DNA from: Gymnorhina tibicen
Lineage: Eukaryota > Chordata > Aves > Passeriformes > Artamidae
Direction of reading: 5' to 3'
Assembly: GCA_013399875.1 (NCBI GenBank)
Contig: VXAZ01002268.1
Span: 46,895 to 110,894, forward strand
DNA length: 64,000 nt
The position numbers and the translations under genes are program-made. The notes beneath the pieces are model-generated. The model did not search any database. It was not told the origin of the DNA and was given only the letters and a program-made list of their open reading frames with translations. Of this stretch, positions 50,738 through 60,607 are shown piece after piece. Within the stretch, counting starts at the first letter, position 1. Every line of letters starts with the position of its first letter.

Positions 50738-52479
50738 GTCCTAGGCATACTGGGCAATTTCCCAGACTAGAAACAAAGAGATGCGCTGATCTTACAGAAA
50801 ATTTCTCTTCCTCCAGTGTTGCTGTTGCCACTTCCCAAACATATTCTGTCATGTTGGCAAAGATCCTACACAGATCCTATCCAAGGCATCTTTGTTTCTG
50901 CCAAGTACCAGATCTTATCCTTATGCCATGATACATTGGACTGTAGAACATTTAAGAAAGTTAGATAGCTTTGGTGGGTTTTGTTTTGTTCTGTTTCTTT
51001 TCTTCTTTTTTTTGTCTCTGTGTGTGTGTTTTTAAAATGGATTCAGATGTGATATTTCTCTCCAGTTTTCTAGAATATCAACGAAACTTCATTGAAAAAA
51101 TGATGGGTACAGACACAAACATACAAAGGTCGGAAAAATAAGATTCTGAGGGCTGGTAATAATTTCAATATTTAACAGCTGTCTGCATTTGCTCAACTCT
51201 ACCTCTGCTAAGGAGATTTCCATCCATGGAAGATTTGCCCAAAATACTTATTTTTCAGAGGCAATTTTTTGAGCTTAATTTACTGCACATCCTTGCTAGA
51301 ATAGTTCTCAAGCCTTTGCAGATGCAAAGTCACAGGGAGCTGCCTGGATATATATGATTTTACATGGCTTGGAGATAGCTCAGAGATGCAATTGCAAAAT
51401 CTAGCTCTCACAGACAGTTGGGAATTTGTGACAGTCCCTGAAGGACTTTGCATCCATAAACCAATGACTGGATTACACTGATCCATAAATGCGTTTTCCT
51501 CCTATCTCTGGGTAATGCAATACAAATAGTCTTCCTGCTGTTAACTGTTTCTGAAACCACACACAAGAGAACATAAAGGACATGGCATATATTCAAACAG
51601 AAAAGTCAACAGGTCATTTGCTCTTTATGCTAGCACAAGAACTTCAATATCTGTAGTGCTGCAGAAAGAACTAAATGCAGAAATATTCCCTAACTTCCGT
51701 GTTCAGAAAATCTTGCTAAAAAGTAGTGATTCATTCAGACCACAGAGGGGATTGGTGACAAAGTCTGGTCTAGAGCAGGAAAGCTCAACTCATGAACAAG
51801 CTGTGGGGATAAAGCTGCAGGTTTGTTTATCAGCAGTTTCCTGCTCTGTAAGAATCCAGGAACCCTCATGGTGATGTCGCCTCCTCAGCACTCTACCCTC
51901 TGTCAGCCTGGCTCAGAACTGTTGTCCCATCCCACAGGTCCCCTTTCTTGATTGCCTGGCAGCCAGGGAGAGGGGTGGGAGGGACCTGTGTGTTGAGGGT
52001 GCAGCTGGCCCATGGCTCCTGGCTGGGTGAGGGACTTTCCCTTGCCTCTCCTCCACTGGAAGGCTGGGAAAGGGTTGCTGCCCTGCACGGAGTCAGTGAG
52101 TGAGCGAGATACACGGCAGCAGCAAGGGGCTCTGGGGCACAGTGCTGAGCAGCAGCAGGGCTGCCCAGCAGCAAGGGACACATGACACTGAGAAGCAGCT
52201 TCTGATGGATAACCACGCCCTGCAAACAACAGATGAGCCATGGGGCTATGTCTGTGTGAGTAAGCTGGACTTGCCCGGGACAGCTCTCTAGTGCTGAGGC
52301 TGATGGACACAGGACAACTCATGCCTGTGCCATTAAACCTTCCTGCCCTCAGGAAGCAACAGCTGCATCCAGGGAACCTAATGAGATGGGCATCATTAGC
52401 ACTGAACTTTTTTAGAGCCAGAAGTCACAGGCCAGGAGCATTTCCGTGATGGCCAGAGTGACCTGACAGTCCAGCAGTG

Positions 52480-52507
52480 CTCCTGGTACGGCTCTTGGTA
52501 CCAGGAG
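52480..52507. repeat. Perfect 10-bp inverted repeat with 8-base loop
   Basis: CTCCTGGTAC at 52480-52489 is the exact reverse complement of GTACCAGGAG at 52498-52507. It can form a GC-rich hairpin. No flanking T run or RNA gene signature gives it a role. Confidence 0.85.
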
Positions 52508-54372
52508 GAGTGCAGCCACAGAAATTAATGTCATGTCCTGGAAAATACAGTGCCTAGTCAAGGCAATATCTAATAAACAAACCTGTCATTGTTACTGTTG
52601 AGAAGATAATGAAGGCATTTGGACTTTGGACTTTTTCAAACTTCTGCAGGGTCATTAAAAAGTAATTTTACTTCAGCTATAACATTTTTGGTTGCTATTA
52701 AAGATTTCCAGGTGTATTTGCTCCCTAATCAGGAAGCAAATCCTTGTTTTGTGTCTCTTCAGGAAAATTGTTTTTTGTCTATTTTCTAGCTTTCTCATTG
52801 ACCTCGATATTTGAACGTCTTTGAAAGACTCAAAGCAAGGTGATTAACATTCACTACATTTGTTTCTCATTTGTCTCCAAGGAAAGAAGGATATGAAGCA
52901 TTTTGCTTTGTGTATAAACATTACTTTTCTGCCTATTTTAGAGAAAAAAATACCCATCCCTTACAGCAGAATTTTGTTTATATTGCTTCAGAGACCATGA
53001 CTCACATAACGTGGTCTAGAGAGGTGACCAGAGTTTAAAACAACAGCACAAAGACAACCTTTTAGTCCTTCAAAAGTAAGAACTGAGATGCTGATCTTGA
53101 TTCAAGGAGAAGACAAAAAGCAAGGCACCTGGGAGAAGCTAACTGTGTGCAGTGGGAGTTAGTGTTGCTAATAATATTCTTGCAGCTTTCTCTAAGAGTT
53201 GGTATTTTGAAAACACCAAAGACTGTAGCAGTTTGCAACAGGGTACATGATGAAAGCATGAGATTATGAAATTTTCAGTGCAGAAGCCTTTATAACTTCA
53301 CAGCATCTGGAAACGCCCAGTAATCCTCACTGTAAAATTTTTCATTTTAAGACTTCTAAGGTTTATTTATACACAAACACTTTTCGTCAGCTATATATAG
53401 AATGACCTGCCCAAATACTGAAGAGGAAACAGTTCAGCTTGCTGGTTTCGTTGATTTTTGCCCCCAAGCAAATCTGAAACATTACCCATTACACTTGGAT
53501 TTACCTTATATAATCCTGATAGCCTTTGCGAAAAACCCAACCCTAAACATTAATAAAAGAATTCTTCCCTCAGTGTCTTTTTAGCAGATGTGAAGATGTA
53601 GCTGTTATACAGACCTTTATTTCCATGCTACCTTACCCCAGCGTGTGAAAGTATCTCCAGTCAAGCAACCATAGCCACAATGGTGTGATTTAGCCAATTT
53701 ATTCCTGTTAATCTGAGCCTAATGCAGACGAAGATCCAGAGGAACATCTGAACTTTTTGACAGGTTTTCAGCAACTCAGGTAATCTACAATGATTGCATG
53801 TGTGGAAAACACATGCAAGGAGCCTAGCACAGGTAGGTTTTTTGTAAAACAAGACTTGGAAATATAAGAACCCATAAAATATGAGTCACAAAATTTGACT
53901 ATGTACCTCGCCTGTTTAGATTGGCAAAGCACAGCTATTATCAAAAAGAATTATTTGGTTTTTCAGTGCTGCCAATCTATGGTAGATTCCACAAGCTCAA
54001 GCTTGGAGCATCTCCCAGGGTGTCTGTGGTTTGAAAAAACAGTTTCACAACTCTGTTCTGAGTGTAGCAGAACTTCAAATAAAAATCTCAGTCACCTATA
54101 GTGACAATATCGCAGGTCACTCAGGGGGAAAGCTATAAGAAAAATAATTACAGGAGGCAAGTTAAGATTGCTTTAAATAATTTTATTGTAATGGACTCTT
54201 TAAATGGATCTGCTTTAAAGTGACCCTCTGTTAATATGGGGTTTCACAAAGAAGCAGCATAAACCTTCACCTGCTTTAAAATACAAATCTGAATGCTTAC
54301 AAGATCAGCTGTCATCATATTCTTTCCGTACACGCTCTTACCGTTGTTGCTTTGCAATGCATTATTTTGCTA

Positions 54373-54552
54373 GGAAACATTTCTTTACCAAGAGGGTGGT
54401 CAAACACTGGAACAGGCTTCCTGGGCAGATGATCAGTGCCCCAAGCCTGTCAGTGTTTGAGGCATTTGGACGATGCCCTTTGTTGCTCAGCCCTGTCAGA
54501 CAGTTGGACTAGATGGTCACTACAGGTCCCTTCCATCAGAAATAGCGTATCC
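54373..54552 (+). mobile_element. CR1 LINE 3' end fragment
   Basis: Plus-strand CR1 phrases occur in order: TTCTTTACCAAGAGGGTGGT, CACTGGAACAGGCTTCC, GTTTGAGGCATTTGGACGAT, then GTTGGACTAGATGGTCACTA and CAGGTCCCTTCCATC. These are the last codons of ORF2 and the CR1 3' UTR. The usual ATTCTATG-type tail is replaced by a TATCC repeat. Confidence 0.88.
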
Positions 54553-54583
54553 TTCCCTATCCTATCCTATCCTAGCCTATCCT
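54553..54583. repeat. (CCTAT)n at the CR1 3' end
   Basis: Imperfect CCTAT pentamers (one unit reads CCTAG) directly follow the CR1 3' UTR. Avian CR1 copies end in a short tandem motif, so this is probably the element's own tail, expanded or altered. Confidence 0.8.
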
Positions 54584-54885
54584 AATTATTTATTACATGT
54601 AACAGTCCTTCTCCTTTCCTTGTTCAAGACCACATGACCTGAGGAAAGCTTGCTTTGGGCTTCTGTTTTCATATAACCATCGTGTATGTGACCTGCTGCT
54701 TTTCTTGATTTTGCTCCTGTCAACACCACAGTTTATGAAACATCAGCAAGGCCATATTTACCTTGAGAATCTGTGTGGACATCATTGAGCTCATGAGGAA
54801 CCCAGCTGAGAGCCTGAAAAAATAAACTTTGTTAATTACACTTACTAGGGCTATTTTCTCATTTAAAAGGGATTATAGCTTGTTT

Positions 54886-55370
54886 TCATAGAATCAAACA
54901 ATAACTTGGGTTGGAACAGATCTTAAAGATCACTTGGTTCCAAACCCTCTGACACTGGCAGGGACAGCTTTCACTAGACCAGGTTGCTCAGAACTCCAAC
55001 CAGGCTTTCATGTCCCCTCGATGGGGCATCCACAGCTGCTCTGGCCAACCTGTTCTAGTGCCTCACCACCCTCCCAGTAAAGAATTTCTTCCTCATATCT
55101 AATCTAAACTGACTCTCCTTCAGTTAGAAACTATTTCCCTTGACCTGTCACTGCATGATCTTGTAAAAAGTTCTCCATCTTTTTTGTGGGCTCCCTTCAG
55201 GTACTGGAAGGCCAGAACTACCTCATCCTGAAGCCTTCTCCTTCTCTGGTTGAGCAATCCCAGTTCTCTCAGCCTTTCCTCAAAGTAGAGGTGCTCCATT
55301 CCTCTCATCATCCTGGTGGCCTCCTCTGGACTTGCTCCAACAGGTCCATGTCCATCCTTTGATGGGGAGT
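54886..55370 (-). mobile_element. CR1 LINE, 3' half-kilobase with ORF2 C-terminus
   Basis: The block starts at TCATAGAATCAAACAATAAC and runs through GGGTTGGAACAGATCTTAAA, ATGGGGCATCCACAGCTGCT, GTTCTCTCAGCCTTTCCTCA and CTCCTCTGGACTTGCTCCAA, all reverse-complement CR1. On the minus strand 55311-55120 still encodes a readable piece of the ORF2 C-terminus (LRELGLLNQRRRRLQDEVV and FQYLKGAHKKDGELFTRS), matching the CR1 family pattern of a GL(F)(S)L..RRLR segment followed by a YLKG segment. It is inactive and 5'-truncated at about 55370, exactly where a possible LTR starts. Confidence 0.93.
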
Positions 55371-56170
55371 GTGAGAGACTGAAATGTTAAAGGTTAACGA
55401 GTCAGTGAATCAGCCACTGGCAAAAGCAGCAGGTGATTTGCTGGGGGCAGATTTGCACCCCCAAACGAAGGGGAGGAGGAGAGTTTTTGGGTGAGTGGTG
55501 GCAAAACCTCTGATCTGCCTAAGAACAGCTCAGGTGCAGAGGGGGTGAGCCAGTGTGGGATGACGTCCAGTGGAGAATGGCCCCAACAAATCAACCTTTT
55601 GTTTGGCAGCAAGCTGGGTTTTGAGCCAGATCACAGAGAAGGCTGATAAAAAGCAGATCCAGCGAGGTGGGATTAACTTTTTATCATGCCCATGTCCTCC
55701 CTTGCATAACTGGCTCAGGTGTAAAACTCCCACCTGGGGTATCAGGACATTCTCATGTAAGCCTGAAGATACTCGTCCCATCTGATGGGGCACAACTGGC
55801 TCAACTACAGTTTTGGTGTTTTTAAGAGAAACACATTTTGTTCCTGTTCAAAGATTACGAGAATATGCTAGTACTACACAGAGCACCTGCTAAGAAGGAA
55901 GGTATGCCAGCTTGGATTTGGCATTTCACTAAATTTCCCACTAATCTGTGAGCCTGGGCAAAGTGACTTTGAACCTGCATGAGAAACATCACAGTAGCCA
56001 TTCCCCTGGTGAGACGAATTGCATGAGAACACTCCCCTCCACATAGACTTTAGGTGATGAGAGACGGGTAGAATGACCAGCAGGTGAACTGAGTTAGTTT
56101 TAAGCCTTAATTACACCTGGATTTAAAGAGTGAATGACTGAAAATAAAGATTATCTGTCTTTCTGCTATA
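55371..56170 (+). mobile_element. Possible solo LTR
   Basis: Sequence beginning TGTGAGAGACTGAAATG follows the CR1 truncation point. It is GC-richer than the surroundings and keeps a few CpGs (for example in ATGACGTCCAG). It has a TATA-like GATAAAAAG near 55647 and an AATAAAG near 56142, an order compatible with an LTR. No terminal CA or target-site duplication was fixed and I cannot name the family, so boundaries and type are tentative. Confidence 0.3.
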
Positions 56171-56770
56171 ACTACCTACCACTTAATTAAGAAGTTTGTC
56201 TTAGCCCTTCCTGCAGGTTGAACAAGCCCATACTGGAAATGTTTCTGATAAGACAAGTGCTGAGCCACAGGTTATCCTACCTTAACCACAAAGAATTTGA
56301 AGGAAAAAAGGATATTTTTTCTAGTAAAGTAGGCCTTTTGGAACCTAGGGAATCCAGAAGCCGCCTGTGAGTTTTTGAATTTGCTCTAAATTTTGCATAT
56401 GAGAAAAGAGGGGTATTTTTTATTTTTACAAGAGGCAGTGGCTTTTCTGTTCCACCAGAATGGTTTTTCCCCCACACGACATGTCAAAGATGAAAGAGTG
56501 TGCAGTATTATTTATTCCTCTAAAACTACTTTGGAAACTGATTTATTATAAGGAAATTAAGGAGTTATCTGTGTCAACATTGCAATTAGAAAAACACACT
56601 TTCATCTAGAGTTCTTATACCACATAAAACTAAAATTAATTAGTCACGCTGAGATCTATATAGCATGTTCATATAACTGAGAGATGAATAGTCAGTAAAA
56701 GGCAAGTGGAAGGGACTTAAGTGGCAGAAGAGAAAAAGATGACCAACCAGACCCATAATATTTAAAAAAT

Positions 56771-56925
56771 CCATAGAGTTATATTATATTTTAGATTGAA
56801 AAAGATCTCTGGATGTCATCTAGTTAAACTCTGTCAGCCACAGCAGGGCCAGTTTACTAAGGATCATGGCCAGGTGAGTTCTACCTATTCAACAGTGGAG
56901 ATCTCAGACTCTCTGTTAGTACAGT
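56771..56925 (-). mobile_element. CR1 3' fragment, diverged
   Basis: The order CCATAGAGTT, TTGAAAAAGATCTCTGGATG, TCATCTAGTTAAACTCTG, CACAGCAGGGCCAG and GATCATGGCCAGGTGAG matches the reverse complement of an older CR1 family 3' region. The sense strand is minus and the 3' end lies near 56771. It sits immediately beyond the inferred end of the minus-strand gene. Confidence 0.65.
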
Positions 56926-56959
56926 CTAAGTACAGTTAACAGCACAGATAAACAGAAAA

Positions 56960-58698
56960 CATCCAATCTTTCTTATTTTATTAAAGTTTATTGCAAGATC
57001 AAAGGTCTCACAAAAAAATAGAAACTTACAAATTGTGTGAATAGTTTTAATGCACTCATAAAGAGACATTAAAAGAAAACTGACTAAGATTCTGTACTAT
57101 ATCTGCAATATAATTCACTGGCTTTATTCTTAAAATATTGTTGCCATTTTGGAGTAAATAAAAAGCATAGCATTACACATGTTCACAAGTATTTACCACT
57201 TATTTTAAACAAAATCTTTACGATATATTTTTTTTTCCAGAGAAATTAGTTCATCCCCATTTTGAAAAGTCTAATAAGAAAACATTCAACATCCTCACTG
57301 GAAGTAATGTGAGCTGATGTTTCTGTTGTAAAAAATTATGCTATGGAAATCAACAAACAGCTTTACAGAGTTATACAGCCATACTAAACAAGCTTCTATG
57401 TTATGCTGCATTAGGCCTTCTGGATTAGCAAAACATTTTGACAATAATGGCAACTTTTCAGCTGAAGCTCAAGCATTTCATAGTTTGGATTAAAATGCTG
57501 TAACCTTTGAAAAACAAATATCCAGTGTTACACACCTGACAACATTCTTAACCAAATTGTAATACTCTTAAGGTTAAGGCAGCTCCAAACTGAAGCTGCA
57601 ATGTCTGTATTTTCACAATTCCCTGCTCAAATTTAACTCCTTAGAATGCAATGTGTGAGAGAGAGTGAGAGGGAGGCTGCGTGGTATTTGGTTGCTGTTT
57701 GGGGTTAAACTGTAACAGTCCCACAAAGAAAACGAATCATTTTATGTGTTTAATTTGGATATTTTCTTGCACACACTGTCTTAAGAAGCATCTGATCCTG
57801 CAAAATTATACCCACAATGGGACTCATGTTTAGACGGCCTTCTCAAGGTAAGCACTATTTGCATTGTGAGATCCATTCTAAAATAAAACTACATAGGAAA
57901 TGAGAGGGATCCTGTTAAAAACTTATACCCATTCATCTGAATTTTCGAATTCATCAACAGAACAGCATAGTCAGAGGAGGCAAGTTCACTTAAATAGACA
58001 GTAAAATTTTTCAGGCAAATAAAATAAGTATCACCAGTTTGTTTCTGATAGTTGGTGTATTCAACTGTTCTTTGTCTTCATGAAGTGTAGCTGGTTATCA
58101 CTGTTAGGCTAAGCTGTGTTACTCATTATTGAACTGTCAAGGTGGAAAGATGTAAAAATCGCTACAGCTTCTTATAGAAAAAAATGAAAGATGATAAGAA
58201 AATGGTAATTCACTGTAGATTTTCTTACTATTCTGTATCTTAAAACCTCTGGGGTAGATTTAGTAAATAAAAAGCATCAGGTTTAGTTCCCAGTTTTAAG
58301 ACAGGCCTCTGCTGATCAACTGCAGTGGTGCTAGCACTGAGTTACCATTTACAGATCAAAGGAAACACACATGACCAAGGCAAAGTAAACAGAGGAAAAT
58401 AAGCTTAACATCTATACCTCAAAACTATCCAGAGAACTAGTAGGAATCCACTTCAAGAAATTTGCCAAAGGCTTTTATAACTTTTATGCAAACAAAGCCA
58501 CAATGCATTTCTAAAGTTTTGCTTCAATATTTGTACTTAGTTGTACAGTACGTTAAAGTCAGTGTACAGTTTTTGCCATTTTACTGTAACCTCTGTAAAC
58601 TCACAACTATATTGCATCATATGAAAGGTTATAAACCCTTCTGCAATCCCCATTAGATCTACTGAATGCAGCAGAGTGGAACATGTTGGTACAGAAGG
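56960..58698 (-). other. 3' UTR of the minus-strand gene
   Basis: From the stop codon at 58701-58699 to the paired polyadenylation signals there are about 1.7 kb without recognisable repeats, unlike the flanking CR1- and LTR-rich DNA. Cleavage would be expected 10-30 bases beyond the last AATAAA, so near 56960. The reverse strand is AU-rich, as is common for vertebrate 3' UTRs. A further upstream AATAAA at 57123-57128 could give a slightly shorter isoform. The extent is inferred from the signals; no transcript evidence is available. Confidence 0.65.
56977..56992 (-). terminator. Two close polyadenylation signals (AATAAA)
   Basis: On the minus strand the sequence reads GCAATAAACTTTAATAAAAT, giving AATAAA at 56992-56987 and again at 56982-56977. 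The first signal is canonical and the second is backup. Together they mark the likely 3' end of the minus-strand gene. Confidence 0.7.
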
Positions 58699-58836
58699 TT
58701 AGGAGCCAGAAGACATATTGGGTGTCCAGCCCATTTGGTAAGCCCGCTCCAGTGTTCTCTTGCAATCCTGTAGCACAGTACTGAAGGTTATATGTGGGTA
58801 TTGCTGCACCAGCTGCTCCACTGTGGCCTCGTTCAC
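58699..58836 (-). CDS. Terminal coding exon of an unidentified gene (partial)
   Basis: On the minus strand a good acceptor (TTCTGTTCTTGTGTTGCAG, then the exon) opens a frame of 45 codons closed by TAA. The peptide starts VNEATVEQLVQQYPHITFST and ends QMGWTPNMSSGS. Codon use is strongly coding-like (GTG, CTG, CAG and GAG preferred) inside AT-rich DNA. The frame is phase 0 at the acceptor. The peptide is predicted by eye to be two or three amphipathic helices. The LVQQYPHI segment faintly recalls CUE/UBA-type ubiquitin-binding folds, but I cannot confirm that and do not recognise the gene. A 3' UTR of about 1.7 kb and AATAAA signals follow. The rest of the gene lies upstream, at higher coordinates and beyond the window edge. 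Confidence 0.82.
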   Translation of the reverse strand: MNEATVEQLVQQYPHITFSTVLQDCKRTLERAYQMGWTPNMSSGS

Positions 58837-58860
58837 CTGCAACACAAGAACAGAACCTGT
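58837..58860 (-). promoter_or_regulatory. 3' splice site (acceptor) of the terminal exon
   Basis: The reverse strand carries a pyrimidine-rich stretch with TTCTGTTCTTGTGTTGCAG ending at 58837. The AG is immediately before the first codon GTG of the terminal exon. Tract and CAG agree with the vertebrate consensus. Confidence 0.8.
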
Positions 58861-60373
58861 GATGTGCAGAAAGTGAATGAAAAGGCAAGCTAGAAGAATG
58901 GACTCTGGGTGGGCTTGCAGGATGGGGCTCCTTACTGTTGCTATAGGTTTGGGTGCATTTATCACAAAGTAAATATACAGAATGTAATGTCCTGTTAGAG
59001 AATGAAAAAACCCAAAATCAAACCCCATGCTTTGATTTCACTGTAAAGGAAGAAGTTTTACCATTCTGGTTTAACAAAGTGCTGCCCAGAGGAACAGATT
59101 TCCACCCTCAAATAGAAGCTTTTTATTCCAAGTTGCAGACACATGTTTAAAAATATAAGATTTTTTTGGCTTTGGAAAATGAAAATGGATTACATCTATT
59201 AATTAATGTATGGCACAGTTACGGAGACATTTACAAATACTAAGTAGGAACTCCACAATTCACTGAACTGAACTTGCACTGTATGGTTGCTATCAACAGG
59301 TTTGCAATGAAAAGTAATACATAACATGACTAAACATGGGGAAAAAATGCAAATTATTCCATGTTTCAGGTAGATCAATTACTCCTATATGTCCTTTTTT
59401 CCAAAAGGTAGAAGTCCTGCATGTCTTCACATACATTACTGGCAGAAGATTTTATTTTAGCCTTCTGTTGTGAGGATAACTCTGCAGAGTTGGGATCAAT
59501 AATTAAAACGTTACAGTTGGGTCTGGAATGTCCCTCTTAAATCTGAGACATCAAAGTTAGCACGTTTATTCTTCATAAGACAAGGCAACCAGACAAGCCC
59601 AGCTAAACCTAACACCTTTACAATTGCAGTGCTGTGAGGGGATTAATTTGTCAATTATTTTAAAGATGATTGCAGTTCATATCACAGAGGTAAACAGCTT
59701 TCTTCAGCCTTTAGACAAATGAAAAAGGATTAACCTAAGAACCATGACTTCTAGTTGCCTCTCTTCGAAATCTTTGCTGAACAGTTGGGCATTTTAAAAT
59801 GCATTGATACTACAGCTGCTGAACCACTTACATCAGCAGGATGTACAACTGATGGCATTGTTTGCCTTTTTTTCCCCACAGTGCTCCATATTGAAGGCCA
59901 AAAGTAAAAAGCCAGACTGAAATGTTTACTACCACTACAAAGATCCATCTTGTGAATAATATTTTAAAGCACAGTAACCACAGTATCTAATAATATTTTT
60001 GTCCTTAAAAGATAACAAGGAGAACTTCCTTCTGAACAGTCATTGCACCCAATGACAAGGATAAATGAAAGGTTTAATATCCAGTTCTTCTACTTTGATA
60101 ATAGATACACTCAATCTTCATTGGAAGTTTCATCTAGCTGAGACTGACTTGGATAGAAAACTGGTTTAACTTCACAGCACAAACTGTACTGCTCTGGCAA
60201 ATTGCTATGTTACAGTAACATCTTCCAGTGCTGAAAAACAAGAAGTGACTTTTAATAAATCAAAATGAAATCAGAGATAGCACAAGTCCCCCATAATATT
60301 TGATATTTACAGCTGAATACATACTTGCAAACTGTAAGCCACAATTCACAGAAATATTGCTTGGAAGGGAAGA

Positions 60374-60428
60374 NNNNNNNNNNNNNNNNNNNNNNNNNNN
60401 NNNNNNNNNNNNNNNNNNNNNNNNNNNN
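60374..60428. other. Assembly gap (55 N)
   Basis: A run of 55 N lies between GGAAGGGAAGA and TGCTCATTTTGC. The gap is in the presumed intron, about 110 bases from the candidate penultimate exon, so local base accuracy may be reduced. Confidence 0.99.
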
Positions 60429-60532
60429 TGCTCATTTTGCTATTTCTTAATGGGTAACTTGAAGAAGATGCATTATTTATCTACTAGATAGCTGCAAATA
60501 TTACTAGTACATAGAAGTTATTATGATTTGGC

Positions 60533-60538
60533 ACTTAC
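60533..60538 (-). promoter_or_regulatory. 5' splice site (donor)
   Basis: The minus strand reads CAG followed by GTAAGT, an exact match to the vertebrate donor consensus. It lies about 1.7 kb upstream of the terminal exon's acceptor and is in phase with it. Confidence 0.65.
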
Positions 60539-60607
60539 CTGTTGCACATTATTTGTTAGAATAGCAGGGATATTACGGCTTTAGAGCCAGTGTCATATGC
60601 ATACTCT
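60539..60607 (-). pseudogene. Candidate penultimate exon, frame-broken as assembled
   Basis: On the minus strand this 69-base segment has a strong acceptor (CTTACTTGTTTCTTGTAACAG) and a near-perfect donor (CAACAG, then GTAAGTGCC). All three frames contain stops. However, the frame that joins the terminal exon in phase is open for its last 14 codons (ending NIPAILTNNVQQ), and another frame is open from the acceptor (EYAYDTGSKA and onward). The two overlap at about 60580-60559, so a single missing base there would make the exon continuous. Alternatives are a real frameshift or pseudogene, a shorter exon from a weak internal AG, or a poison exon that triggers decay. An assembly error near the gap is plausible. 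Confidence 0.5.

Larger units (their letters stand above)
46223..54372. other. Non-coding stretch, no gene seen
   Basis: No supportable exon. The part at about 47380-47980 is unique, compositionally balanced and keeps CpGs in an AT-rich context, so it looks like conserved non-coding sequence. The part at 51890-52330 is a GC-rich island-like patch that is open in several frames on both strands (up to 139 codons on the minus strand); I assign it to no gene. A four-copy minisatellite lies at 50702 and a hairpin at 52480. Confidence 0.5.
58861..60538 (-). other. Intron of the minus-strand gene, with assembly gap
   Basis: This is the AT-rich interval of about 1.7 kb between the terminal exon and the apparent penultimate exon. 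It contains the 55-N gap. No repeat body or further exon was recognised within it. Confidence 0.55.

Noticed and set aside
51903..52322. 139-codon minus-strand open frame and overlapping 110-codon frame
   Set aside because: Both are by-products of GC-rich sequence with few stop triplets. Composition is Pro/Ser/Cys-rich without domain structure, and the opposite strand is open too.
55120..55311. 63-codon minus-strand frame
   Set aside because: It is the remnant of CR1 ORF2, annotated with the element and not a host gene.
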